From Chloroflexota bacterium (GTDB taxonomy: Bacteria > Chloroflexota > Limnocylindria > Limnocylindrales > CSP1-4), in contig JAICUV010000067.1 in the NCBI GenBank assembly GCA_025935655.1, forward strand, positions 1 to 13,878: DNA of 13,878 nucleotides, read 5' to 3'. The notes below the pieces were generated by a model. The model did no database searches. It was not told the origin of the DNA and was given only the letters and a program-made list of their open reading frames with translations. The position numbers and the translations under genes are program-made. Positions 6,357 to 13,873 of this stretch are shown piece by piece (within the stretch, counting starts at the first letter, position 1; the number at the start of each line of letters is the position of its first letter).

Positions 6357-7283
6357 ATGGGCACCAAGCACGGCGGCCGCGAGGACGGGCAGATGCTGGT
6401 GATCTTCGCGATCTGCCTGGTCGCGATCATCGCCATGACGGGGCTCGTCATCGACGGCGGCATGACCTTCGTCCAGCGGCGCGAGCAGCAGAACGTCGCC
6501 GACGCGGCGGCGCTCGCCGGCGCCTACGCCTACGTCAACTCGAACAACGCGGGCGACGCCGGGCCCGCAGCCCAGGCGGCCGCGGCCGCCAACGGGTACA
6601 CCAGCGGCGCGGACGGCGTCACGGTGACCGTCACGACCAATGTGTCCGCCGGCGCGATCAACGTCACGGCGACGGTCACCAAGCCCCATCGCAACTACTT
6701 CAGCGGGATCATGGGCTTCGTGTCCTGGCCGGTCACGACGACGGCGACGGCACAGGGCGGGATGCCCAACGGCGCCCTCGGGGCGATGCCCGTGCTGTTC
6801 AACAAGAAGGCGTTCCCGCACGCGGTCGGCAAGGACGCGGAGATGTCGTTCGACGAGCCCGGCGTCGGGTCGGAGGACGTGCCGCAGAAGGCCGGCCAGT
6901 TCAACTGGACCGTCTACTGCACGGCCACCGGCAACCCGTGCAACGCCAACTCGAACGAGGTCGACAACCTCATCAACAACAAGGGTCACTCCACCCTGGT
7001 CACCCTCAACGACGACATCGGACCCATCAACGCGGGCGCCCACGCGACGCTGTTCAGCGACCTCGCCGCGTTCGTGGGCCAGGAGTTCCCGGTCGCGGTC
7101 GTGGACGATGAGGGCAACCTCGACGGCTGGGCGATGTTCCACCTGACCGGCTCCGTCGGCGGCAGCACCAAGCAGATCCGCGGGTACTTCGTGTCACCGG
7201 TCAACCACGCCAACCTCAAGATCGTCCAGGGCGGCGGCACCGGGCAGAACTTCGGCGACGTGCCGGTCCGGCTCACCAACTAG
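6357..7283 (+). CDS. TadG-like pilus assembly protein (module B)
   Basis: 308 residues from ATG 6357, chosen for the AAGGAG site 6 nt upstream. Residues 11-33 (DGQMLVIFAICLVAIIAMTG and on) are the membrane segment, and IDGGMTFVQRREQQNVADAA with ALAGAYAYV completes the TadE/G-like signature. The exported part (about 65-308) is a domain I do not recognise, with one Cys pair (VYCTATGNPC). It is a full-length paralogue of 1133-2080: shared features include the GADGVT, WPVTTTATAQ, NAGAHATLFSDL and GWAMFHLTG segments and a GYF.S near the C-terminus. It is the last gene of module B; a perfect 14-bp hairpin follows. Likely an envelope component of a Tad pilus; exact role unknown. Confidence 0.87.
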   Translation: MGTKHGGREDGQMLVIFAICLVAIIAMTGLVIDGGMTFVQRREQQNVADAAALAGAYAYVNSNNAGDAGPAAQAAAAANGYTSGADGVTVTVTTNVSAGAINVTATVTKPHRNYFSGIMGFVSWPVTTTATAQGGMPNGALGAMPVLFNKKAFPHAVGKDAEMSFDEPGVGSEDVPQKAGQFNWTVYCTATGNPCNANSNEVDNLINNKGHSTLVTLNDDIGPINAGAHATLFSDLAAFVGQEFPVAVVDDEGNLDGWAMFHLTGSVGGSTKQIRGYFVSPVNHANLKIVQGGGTGQNFGDVPVRLTN

Positions 7284-7309
7284 CGAGGCCCAGCGTCTCG
7301 TCCAGCGTC

Positions 7310-7347
7310 ACCCGGCGGCCGGCGTGGGCACGTGCCGGCCGCCGGGT
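7310..7347. terminator. Perfect 14-bp hairpin between convergent genes
   Basis: ACCCGGCGGCCGGC (7310-7323) and its exact reverse complement (7334-7347) flank a 10-nt loop that can extend the stem by G-U, U-G and G-C pairs. It lies 26 bp past the plus-strand TadG stop and 16 bp past the minus-strand lipoprotein stop, so it can serve both directions. There is no T-run on either side. Confidence 0.7.
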
Positions 7348-7363
7348 CGACGTGTCCGGGCGG

Positions 7364-8098
7364 TCAGCGGATGCCGGTGTCGTACGCCACGTCGAGCGGC
7401 GTGAGCTGGGTTCCGGCCACCGTGAACGGCATCGGCGCCGGCGTCCCCATCAGCCCCTCGACGGGAGCCGCCTCGAGCACGTAGTCGCCCACCGGGAGCG
7501 CCATCCGGTACAGCCCGCTCATGTCCGTCGAGAACCTGGCCACCACGGTGTCGCCCGCGCGGACGCTGAGCGTCGCCCCGGCCACCGGGCGCGGTGCGCA
7601 CGTCGGGTCGCCCGGCGTCTCGACCGGGCAGACGGGGCCCGCGGTGACCCGACCGCCGACGCCCGGCCCGCCGGCGCCCGCGACCCGTGCCGCGACCTGG
7701 TCGTCCGGCAGCGGTGACCCCGTCTCCCCCTGGAAGTTGACGGTGCCGTCGCGCTCCACGGCGTACGTCCACGTGTGGCTGTCGATGCAGCCGGCCTGGC
7801 AGTCGCCCCATCCAAGCGTGTAGACGACGGTCCACGCGGACGGCGGCGTCGCCGTGTCGTACGGGGTCGCGGTCCACCACGCGGAGGCGCCGATGACGTT
7901 CGGGTCCTGGGGCCCGATCCCGTCGAACAGCGGGCTGCGTGCGGCGACCGCGGCCGCCGCCGCCTCGGGCGTCGTGATGTCGGGGCTCGCGCTCGCGGCC
8001 GGCGAGCCGGCGCCGCCGCCACAGGCCGCGGCGGACGCGGCAACGACGAACACGACGAACAGCGCGAGGAACGGACCGGCGGGTGTCTGGCGATGCAT
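7364..8098 (-). CDS. Predicted lipoprotein with C-terminal Cna-B/carboxypeptidase-regulatory-like domain
   Basis: From the ATG at 8098 the protein has 244 residues. It begins with a short N-terminus and hydrophobic core (PFLALFVVFVVAASAAAC), ending in a lipobox with C26, so it is probably lipidated and anchored outside the membrane. A GTG at 8134 would add 12 residues before the signal and is less likely; neither start has a clear Shine-Dalgarno. Residues 40-140 form a domain I do not recognise, with Trp-rich stretches and a Cys pair (WGDCQAGC). Residues 145-244 resemble a Cna-B/carboxypeptidase-regulatory-like beta-sandwich: GGRVTAGPVCPVE, PRPVAGATLSVRAGDTVVARF, TDMSGLYRMALPVGDYVLEA. That tail also has a VCPVETPGDPTC cysteine pair. 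The function is unknown. It is single and divergent from the SulP gene. Confidence 0.78.
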   Translation of the reverse strand: MHRQTPAGPFLALFVVFVVAASAAACGGGAGSPAASASPDITTPEAAAAAVAARSPLFDGIGPQDPNVIGASAWWTATPYDTATPPSAWTVVYTLGWGDCQAGCIDSHTWTYAVERDGTVNFQGETGSPLPDDQVAARVAGAGGPGVGGRVTAGPVCPVETPGDPTCAPRPVAGATLSVRAGDTVVARFSTDMSGLYRMALPVGDYVLEAAPVEGLMGTPAPMPFTVAGTQLTPLDVAYDTGIR

Positions 8099-8334
8099 GG
8101 CGCGCTGACGCGGGCGCACGACGGGCGGTTCCACGGGAGCCTAGAGGGAAAGCGGGCTCGCGGCCCTGCCTGGTGGCGCCTGTCGGCCGGTGTGCCCTCG
8201 CTCCGGTGCCTCGAGGGTCTGCCGGATCGGGTGTTCGGCCTGTCGGTGCCGGGCCTCGGTCTGCTCGTGCCGTCGAGCCGCGAGCCTCGCGTGGCCCTAC
8301 CATCGCAGCACGCGCCCCGGTGCCGCAGGGTCCA

Positions 8335-8360
8335 ACGTCCCGAAACGACAGGACGTCCCG
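8335..8360 (+). repeat. Direct repeat ACGTCCCG x2 before the SulP gene
   Basis: ACGTCCCG occurs at 8335-8342 and 8353-8360, 18 bp start to start. CGTCC (8336-8340) can also pair with GGACG (8351-8355). It lies 25 bp before the SulP start, inside the 287-bp divergent gap 8099-8385, where I found no convincing promoter. It may be an operator or chance. Confidence 0.3.
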
Positions 8361-8385
8361 GGCAGCGGGCGGGCGCAGGGAGCAC

Positions 8386-10089
8386 ATGCGCACGACACCG
8401 ATGGTCCCGTCGGGCTCGGGCGTCGCCGCGGGGCTCGCCCAGCTGCGGGGCTACACGCCCGCGTGGTTCCGCGCGGACCTCCTCGCCGGCATCACGGTCA
8501 CGGCATATCTCGTGCCCCAGTGCCTCGCGTATGCGGACCTCGCCGGCGTGCCGCCGGCGACCGGCCTGTGGGTGGCGGTCGTGGCGATGGTCGTGTACGC
8601 GCTGCTGGGGACGTCCCGCCAGCTGTCGGTCGGGCCGGAGTCGGCGACCGCCATCATGGTCGCGGCGGCGGTGACGCCGATCGCGGCAGGTGACCCCGAC
8701 CGCTACCTCGCCCTCGCGGCCGGGCTCGCCCTCCTGGTCGGCCTGGTGTGCGTCGCCGCCTTCGTGCTCCGGCTGGGGTTCGTCGCGGACCTGCTCTCCT
8801 ACCCCGTCCTCATCGGCTACATGGCCGGCGTGGCGCTGATCATGATCGTCTCCCAGCTGGGCACGATCACGGGCATCCACATCGAGGCGGAGGGCTCGAT
8901 CGGCAAGGTGGTGGAGCTCGCCGGGCGCCTGGACGAGGTCGAGCCCGTGACGCTCGCCATCGGCGCCTCCGTGACCGTCTTCCTGCTGGTGCTGCGGCGG
9001 CTCGCACCCCTCGCGCCGGGGACGCTCATCGCGGTCATCGGCGCCGCCGCGGTCGTGGCGATCTTCGGGCTCGAGGCGCAGGGCGTGGCGGTCGTCGGTC
9101 CCGTCCCGAGCCAGCTGCCGACGCCGGGCCTGCCCGCGCTCGGGCTCTCGGATGTCACGGCGCTCGTCGGGTCCGCGGCCGCGATCGCGTTCGTCGGCTA
9201 CACGGACGTGGCCCTCACCGGCCGGGCGTTCGCGGCACGGACGGGGGAGACGATCGACGCCAACCGCGAGTTCCTGGCGCTCGGGGTGGCGAACCTCGCG
9301 TCCGGGCTCACGGGCGGGTTCGCGCTCTCCGCGTCCGGCTCGCGGACGGCGATCATCGACGCGATGCGGGCCCGCAGCCAGGTCACCGGGCTCGTCGCGG
9401 CGGCATCGGTCATCGTCGTCGTGCTGCTCGTGCCCGGCCTCATCGCCCTGATCCCGCGTGCGGCGCTTGCCGGCATCGTGATCTACGCCGCGCTGCGGCT
9501 CATCGACGTCAAGGGCCTGCGCCGGCTCGCGGGCTTCCGGACCACCGAGTTCGGGCTCGCCATGGCCGCCGTCGTGGGCGTGCTCGTGTTCGACGTCCTG
9601 GCCGGGATCCTCGTCGCCGTGGGGCTGTCCGTCGCCGAGCTGTTCATGCGCGTCGCCCGGCCGCCCGCCTCCGTGCTGGGCCGCGTGCCGGGGCTCGCGG
9701 GGCTGCACGACATCGAGGACTACCCGGATGCCGAGACGATCCCCGGGCTCGTCGTCTTCCGCTACGACGCCCCGCTGTGCTTCGCCAACGCCCAGGACTT
9801 CCGGGGGCACGCGCTGCGCGCCGTGGAGGAGCAGCGGGAGCCTGTGGACTGGTTCCTGCTCAATGCCGAGGCGATCGTGGAGCTGGACGTCACCGCGGCC
9901 GACGCCCTGCGCCAGCTCGTGGGCGACCTCGAGGAGCGGCACGTGCTGTTCGCCATGGCGCGTGTGAAGCAGGACCTGCGGCGGTACCTCGAGAAAGCGC
10001 GCCTGTTCGACGTCATCGACGACGAGCGGATCTTCCCGACGCTGCCCGTCGCCGTGGAGGCGTTCGAGGCGTGGCGGGAGCACCGCTAG
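8386..10089 (+). CDS. SulP-family anion permease with STAS domain
   Basis: 567 residues from ATG 8386, with AGGG (8377-8380) 5 nt upstream; the open frame upstream is not used. The SulP signature is at residues 42-60: LVPQCLAYADLAGVPPATG. It is followed by LSVGPESATAIMVAAAV and many hydrophobic segments up to about residue 425. From about residue 440 a cytoplasmic STAS domain follows (LVVFRYDAPLCFANAQDF, then FLLNAEAIVELDVTAADALR). Length and order match the family's usual 550-600 residues. SulP proteins carry sulfate, bicarbonate or other anions across the inner membrane; the substrate cannot be read from the sequence. No sulfate-assimilation or carbonic anhydrase gene is adjacent. It is monocistronic: divergent from the lipoprotein and convergent with the oxidoreductase, 13 bp away. 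Confidence 0.93.
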   Translation: MRTTPMVPSGSGVAAGLAQLRGYTPAWFRADLLAGITVTAYLVPQCLAYADLAGVPPATGLWVAVVAMVVYALLGTSRQLSVGPESATAIMVAAAVTPIAAGDPDRYLALAAGLALLVGLVCVAAFVLRLGFVADLLSYPVLIGYMAGVALIMIVSQLGTITGIHIEAEGSIGKVVELAGRLDEVEPVTLAIGASVTVFLLVLRRLAPLAPGTLIAVIGAAAVVAIFGLEAQGVAVVGPVPSQLPTPGLPALGLSDVTALVGSAAAIAFVGYTDVALTGRAFAARTGETIDANREFLALGVANLASGLTGGFALSASGSRTAIIDAMRARSQVTGLVAAASVIVVVLLVPGLIALIPRAALAGIVIYAALRLIDVKGLRRLAGFRTTEFGLAMAAVVGVLVFDVLAGILVAVGLSVAELFMRVARPPASVLGRVPGLAGLHDIEDYPDAETIPGLVVFRYDAPLCFANAQDFRGHALRAVEEQREPVDWFLLNAEAIVELDVTAADALRQLVGDLEERHVLFAMARVKQDLRRYLEKARLFDVIDDERIFPTLPVAVEAFEAWREHR

Positions 10090-10103
10090 GGCGGAGAGCC
10101 GCC
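10090..10103. terminator. Small hairpin at the SulP/oxidoreductase convergent junction
   Basis: GGCGG (10090-10094) and CCGCC (10099-10103) pair around AGAG, filling the whole 13-bp gap between two convergent stop codons. The stem is short, so a terminator role is only possible. Confidence 0.35.
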
Positions 10104-11581
10104 TACTCCGGCCCCAGGTCGTAGCCCATCGCGCGCGGCACGCGGACGAGCCAGCGCAGGGGCGGCGGGACGTAGCCGCCCAGGTCGTCGCGCTGCTCGG
10201 CCGCGACGATCGCCTCGCGGATCACGCGTGCGCCGAGGAACCGGAACGGCTCGGGCGGGAACCGCCGGGGCCGGTGGCCCACCATCGGCAGCCGGGCCTC
10301 CGGGGCATCGTGGTCGCCGCGCGCGAGCGCGGCGAGGATCCGGCCGCCGAGCCACGAGGGGCCCACGCCGGTCCCGCTGTAGCCGTGGCCGAACAGCACG
10401 CGGCCGTCGGTCCCGTCCATCGCCCCGAACGAGGGCAGGTGGTTGGACGAGATGTCGATGGGCCCGCCCCAGGCGTCCACGAGCGCGACGTCGTCGAGCA
10501 TCGGGAAGATCCGTCGGAACCCGCGCGCGGCGAGGGCCGTCGAGCCGCGATCGTGCTCGACCCAGTGACCCAGGCGCCCGCCGTACCCCGCCCGGCCACC
10601 GCCCCCGCCGAAGGCGATCCGGCCGTCGGCGGTCGTCCGGAAGTAGTGGTTCGTGAAGCGGCAGTCGGTGATCGCCTCGCCGCCGGTCCAGCCGAGGCCC
10701 GCCAGCCGGTCCGGGATCGGCTCCGTCAGGACCATGTACGAGGACCAGGTGATCATCCGGTGCCCGAAGCCGCCGCGCTTCCAGCCGGCCGCCCACGCGT
10801 TCACGGCCAGGACCGCGCGGCCCGCGCGGATGGACGGGCCGACGTCGGTCGTGGCGCGGACGCCGGCCCCGTCGGCGCGCAGCCCCGTGACGCCCGTGCC
10901 CTCGTGGATGGTCACGCCGCGCTCCAGCAGCACGCGTCGGAGGCCGCGGGCCAGCCGGGCGGGCTGGACCGACGCGTCCGACGGCACGAGCATCCCGCCG
11001 CGCAGCTGGGGCGTGGCGCAGCGCGCCTGGACATCGGACCGGGTGAGCTCGACGTACCGGTCCGCGACCCCCAGCTCCCGGGCGAGCGCCAGGATCCCCG
11101 CCCAGGCGTCGTCCTGGGCGGGCGACGAGCTCACCACGAGGGTGCCGCCCGGCGTGAACCACGGATCCACGCCGTGGCGCGCGGCCCACTCGCCGATCCT
11201 CGCCGGCGCCCCGTCGAGCGCCATCGCCGCGGCCAGACCCGCGTCCGGTCCGTAGTTCGCGACGAGGGCGGGCAGGTAGTCCCACCAGCCGGTGAGGAAC
11301 CCGCCGTTCCGGCCGCTCGCGCCGCCACCCACGATGTCGCGCTCGAGGATCGTGACGCGCAGGCCAGGGTCACGCTCGAGGAGCCACCACGCCGTCCACA
11401 GGCCGGTGAACCCGCCGCCCACGATGACGACGTCCGCGGTCCCGTCACGGACCGGCGGCGGGCACGGCGTCCCCGGGTCGTCGGCGAGCGCCTCGCGGAG
11501 CCACCAGCCACGGCGCGCACCCGGGTCGAGGCCCGCGAGGTCGCGCTCCACGAGCCGGCGGAGGCGGGCTGCGCCTGCCAT
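10103..11581 (-). CDS. DAO-family FAD-dependent oxidoreductase
   Basis: 492 residues. An N-terminal FAD-binding Rossmann motif, VVIVGGGFTG (51-60), leads to Glu80 at the end of the second strand (VTILERD). GGGASGRNGGFLTG (85-98) is typical of the DAO superfamily branch with PuuB/OrdL-like amine oxidases. The C-terminal FAD contact GRVLFGHGYSGTGVGPSWLG is at 393-412. These enzymes oxidise amino acids or amines, using FAD and usually O2; the substrate here is unknown. A tail of about 65 residues after 425, with RRFPPEPFRFLGARVIREAI, makes it longer than PuuB-type enzymes. The ATG start lies 6 bp after the stop of the K+ channel gene, so the two are probably co-transcribed. No strong Shine-Dalgarno is present. 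Confidence 0.88.
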   Translation of the reverse strand: MAGAARLRRLVERDLAGLDPGARRGWWLREALADDPGTPCPPPVRDGTADVVIVGGGFTGLWTAWWLLERDPGLRVTILERDIVGGGASGRNGGFLTGWWDYLPALVANYGPDAGLAAAMALDGAPARIGEWAARHGVDPWFTPGGTLVVSSSPAQDDAWAGILALARELGVADRYVELTRSDVQARCATPQLRGGMLVPSDASVQPARLARGLRRVLLERGVTIHEGTGVTGLRADGAGVRATTDVGPSIRAGRAVLAVNAWAAGWKRGGFGHRMITWSSYMVLTEPIPDRLAGLGWTGGEAITDCRFTNHYFRTTADGRIAFGGGGGRAGYGGRLGHWVEHDRGSTALAARGFRRIFPMLDDVALVDAWGGPIDISSNHLPSFGAMDGTDGRVLFGHGYSGTGVGPSWLGGRILAALARGDHDAPEARLPMVGHRPRRFPPEPFRFLGARVIREAIVAAEQRDDLGGYVPPPLRWLVRVPRAMGYDLGPE

Positions 11582-11587
11582 CGGTGG

Positions 11588-12427
11588 TCAGCCGGCCGAT
11601 CGGGAGGCGCTGCGGATCGACGATTCCAGGTCGTCGAGCTTGAGGCGGATCACGGTGGCTCGCTCCTCCTGTTCGATGAGCAGCTGCCGCAGCTCGGCCA
11701 CCTGGCCCTCCGGCCCCTTGAGCCGCGCCTTGATCCGGGCGGCACGCGACGACCTCGGCGCGAGGAACTGGTTGGCGATGAACCCGGTGAGGACGGAGAA
11801 CAGGCCGATGCCCGCGAACAGCAGCAGCGTCCCGACGATGCGGCCGTCCGCCGAGACCGGATAGCGATCGCCGTACCCCACGGTCGTGATGGTCACGAGA
11901 CCCCACCACACGGCGTCACCGCCGGTGCGGATGTTCGCGTCGGGCTGACCCTGCTCGACGTAGTAGACGGCCATGCCGGCGAACTCGATCACGACCAGGA
12001 CGAGGAAGATCGTCGCGAAGAACGTCGACGCGGCACGGCCCGCGTAGAGCTCCTGGGCGATGATGTCGCGGTCCAGCCGGCGCAGCAGCCGGCCCACCCG
12101 GATCACCCGGAACGCCCGGAAGATCCCGAGGGCCGGGACCGCCGCGAGGAGGTCGGCCCACCCCCAGCCGCGAACGAAGTACTGCGCCTTGGCCTTGGCG
12201 GTGAGCAGGCGATACAGGAAGTCGGCGATGAAGATCGGCGCGAGGAGCGAATCCACGCTGACCGCCACGTCCTCGATGGAGCCGTCGAAGAACGGGATGA
12301 GGATGATCGCCATGTTGGCGACGGAGAGCACCGAGACCAGCAGGATGAAGATCTCGTAGCTGAGCCCCTTGAGCTCGCGGAGCGCCTGCCTCGTGGCCTC
12401 GTCGTGGGCCGTTCCGACCTGGGCCAT
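11588..12427 (-). CDS. Voltage-gated K+ channel (six-TM, TVGYGD filter)
   Basis: 279 residues from ATG 12427, fixed by an AGGAGG 9 nt upstream; the frame is open further upstream but only as an antisense shadow of the ROK gene. Layout: S1 about 25-46, S2 about 58-76, S3 about 90-102, then an S4 voltage sensor with Arg at every third position (R104, R107, R110, R113, R116). S5 is about 135-157. A pore loop carries the K+ selectivity filter TVGYGD (182-187), and S6 is about 196-221. The cytoplasmic tail (226-275) is rich in charged heptad-like residues and may be a coiled coil for tetramer assembly. It is an inner-membrane potassium channel of the Kv/KvAP type. The gene lies 44 bp after the ROK gene and 6 bp before the oxidoreductase, on the same strand. 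Confidence 0.93.
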   Translation of the reverse strand: MAQVGTAHDEATRQALRELKGLSYEIFILLVSVLSVANMAIILIPFFDGSIEDVAVSVDSLLAPIFIADFLYRLLTAKAKAQYFVRGWGWADLLAAVPALGIFRAFRVIRVGRLLRRLDRDIIAQELYAGRAASTFFATIFLVLVVIEFAGMAVYYVEQGQPDANIRTGGDAVWWGLVTITTVGYGDRYPVSADGRIVGTLLLFAGIGLFSVLTGFIANQFLAPRSSRAARIKARLKGPEGQVAELRQLLIEQEERATVIRLKLDDLESSIRSASRSAG

Positions 12428-12436
12428 ACCGATCGT

Positions 12437-12442
12437 CCTCCT
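12437..12442 (-). promoter_or_regulatory. AGGAGG ribosome binding site for the K+ channel
   Basis: AGGAGG on the minus strand, 9 nt before ATG 12427, is a full Shine-Dalgarno match. It shows that the channel is a separate gene and not the end of a longer fused frame. Confidence 0.8.
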
Positions 12443-12471
12443 GGCCGGGGCTCGTCGTGGCACGCCGGCCG

Positions 12472-13743
12472 TCACGGCCCGATTCTGCCAGTCGGGGACG
12501 ACTGCCCGCCGGTCACGGCGACGCGGACGGACGGCTGCGTCCTCGCCAGCGCGAGGAGAACCGCGCCGCGCACCTTCGCGTCCTGGCCCAGGCTCCACGT
12601 CCGCAGCTGGAGGCGGGCCAGCGCGCCCGCGGCCGCGTGGCCGTCCAGCGCGGCCCGGAACGGATCGATGACGTGTGGCCCCGCACCGACGAGCCCGCCC
12701 GCGAGCACGAGGACGTCTGGGTTGACGATGTTGACAAGCCACGAGGCCGCGATCCCCAGCGTCCGGCCCGCCTCCCCGAGCAACGCCTGGCCGAGCGTGT
12801 CGCCCGCCTCGGCGGCGGCGTACACGTCCAGCGAGGTCACGCCGTCGCCCAGCGCCGCCATGCGGGTCGGCGAGCCGGTGCGGACGGCGTCCCGTGCAGC
12901 CCGCGCGACGGACGACGCGGACGCGGCCGTCTCGACGCAGCCGTGGCGGCCGCACGAGCACCGGGCATCGAGGCCGGGGATGACCGCGTGTCCCAGCTCC
13001 CCGGCGAGCCCCGCCGCCCCGCGGAACAGGATCCCGTCGTGGAGGATGGCGGCGCCGACGCCCGTCCCCGCGTACACGAGGGCGACCGTCCGCGCGCCCC
13101 GCGCGGACCCCTCGGCGTGCTCGGCGACCGCGGTCGCCTGGACCGTGTTGTGGGCGTGGACCGGCACGCCGAGCGCCGCGCCCAGCAGCCCGACGACCGG
13201 CACGTCCCGCCAGCCGAGGTTCGGGGCGTGCACGCAGGTCCCCGTGTCGATGTCGACCTGCCCCGGGAGGCACACGGAGGCCGCGGCGAGACGGCGACGC
13301 GGGATGCCTGCCCGGACGACCACCTCGCGCGCGAGGGCCCCGACCTCGCGCAGCGCCTCCTCCGCCGGCAGGTGTGGCGTCGGGATCCGGCGGCGGGAGA
13401 CCTCGCCGCCGGCCGCGTCGGCCAGGGCCACCGTGGTGTCGTGTACCCCGAGGTGGATCCCCAGCACGTAGGCGTGGCGCTCGTCGATGTCGAGGACGAC
13501 CGGCGGGCGGCCCGGACCACCGGGACGGGGGCCGCCGCGGCGTGTGATCGGGCCCTCCCGGACGACGCCCTCGGCGACGAGCCCGGCCACGATGTCCGAC
13601 ACCGTGGGCTTGGCCATCCCGAGCGCCCGGGCGAGCCCGGCCCGCGACGTGGGACCGCCCCGCCTGATCGCGTCCAGGACCAGCGAGCGGTTGAGCGAAC
13701 GGATGGTCCCCGGGGCCGCCGGTTCGTTCGGGTCCATGTCCAT
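12472..13743 (-). CDS. ROK-family transcriptional repressor (NagC/XylR type)
   Basis: 423 residues from ATG 13743 (an ATG at 13764 would add 7; one at 13737 would remove 2). An N-terminal winged helix-turn-helix (about 14-65, GPTSRAGLARALGMAKPTVS) is joined to a ROK domain. The ROK zinc motif is present: ELGH with H252, then CSCGRHGCVE with C262, C264 and C269. The kinase ATP motif near 94-104 is degenerate (LGIHLGVHDTT, no DxGGT). The catalytic Asp expected in the E-N-D motif appears replaced by Thr200 (HAHNTVQATAVAE). It is therefore most likely a sugar-responsive DNA-binding repressor and not a sugar kinase. The effector is unknown. A TATCAT 6 nt before ATG 13743 points to leaderless transcription, and inverted repeats overlap that promoter. 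It reads towards the K+ channel, 44 bp away. Confidence 0.92.
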   Translation of the reverse strand: MDMDPNEPAAPGTIRSLNRSLVLDAIRRGGPTSRAGLARALGMAKPTVSDIVAGLVAEGVVREGPITRRGGPRPGGPGRPPVVLDIDERHAYVLGIHLGVHDTTVALADAAGGEVSRRRIPTPHLPAEEALREVGALAREVVVRAGIPRRRLAAASVCLPGQVDIDTGTCVHAPNLGWRDVPVVGLLGAALGVPVHAHNTVQATAVAEHAEGSARGARTVALVYAGTGVGAAILHDGILFRGAAGLAGELGHAVIPGLDARCSCGRHGCVETAASASSVARAARDAVRTGSPTRMAALGDGVTSLDVYAAAEAGDTLGQALLGEAGRTLGIAASWLVNIVNPDVLVLAGGLVGAGPHVIDPFRAALDGHAAAGALARLQLRTWSLGQDAKVRGAVLLALARTQPSVRVAVTGGQSSPTGRIGP

Positions 13744-13748
13744 TCCCG

Positions 13749-13765
13749 CATGATACGGCGTCATG
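13749..13765. promoter_or_regulatory. Inverted repeat CATGA-N7-TCATG over the ROK -10 element
   Basis: CATGA (13749-13753) and TCATG (13761-13765) are exact reverse complements 7 bp apart. They cover the minus-strand TATCAT (13750-13755), which is 5 of 6 bases of TATAAT and lies 6 nt before ATG 13743. The site could serve autorepression. Confidence 0.4.
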
Positions 13766-13774
13766 ATTTGGATG

Positions 13775-13799
13775 GAATCGGCATTGGTCCTGCCGAATC
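13775..13799. promoter_or_regulatory. Imperfect inverted repeat GAATCGGCA-N7-TGCCGAATC
   Basis: Arms 13775-13783 and 13791-13799 match at 8 of 9 positions with a 7-bp centre. This is the same spacer length as the repeat at 13749-13765. It lies about 20 bp upstream of the ROK -10, where a -35 or operator would be. Confidence 0.4.
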
Positions 13800-13840
13800 A
13801 CACGCTGTGGAAACGGGCGAGAATCTTCGCGGCCGAGCCC

Positions 13841-13865
13841 TAACGAACGGCCGGGCGGCTCGTTA
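13841..13865. promoter_or_regulatory. Inverted repeat TAACGA-N13-TCGTTA near the window end
   Basis: TAACGA (13841-13846) and TCGTTA (13860-13865) are exact reverse complements, with an inner GCC/GGC pairing inside the 13-bp centre. It sits 8 bp before a + strand AGGAG, so it could be an operator or leader hairpin of the divergent gene. Confidence 0.35.
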
Positions 13866-13873
13866 TCGGTGAC

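Noticed and set aside
8099..8385. A small gene in the lipoprotein-SulP divergent gap
   Set aside because: Open frames there are parts of longer shadow frames, without a ribosome binding site or recognisable protein features.
7519..10083. Minus-strand open frame of 854 codons opposite SulP and the lipoprotein
   Set aside because: It is highly charged, low-complexity antisense translation. The SulP and lipoprotein reading frames explain the region.
10274..13471. Plus-strand open frame of 1065 codons opposite the oxidoreductase, channel and ROK genes
   Set aside because: Its composition (Arg, Pro, Ala, Gly, no recognisable domain) is that of a GC-rich antisense shadow. The three minus-strand genes have clear family motifs.
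11588..13801. Very long minus-strand open frame of 737 codons covering the ROK region and the K+ channel
   Set aside because: The upstream part is Arg/Gly/Pro-rich and lies in another frame of the ROK gene. The channel has its own AGGAGG and ATG at 12427, so this is not a fusion protein.
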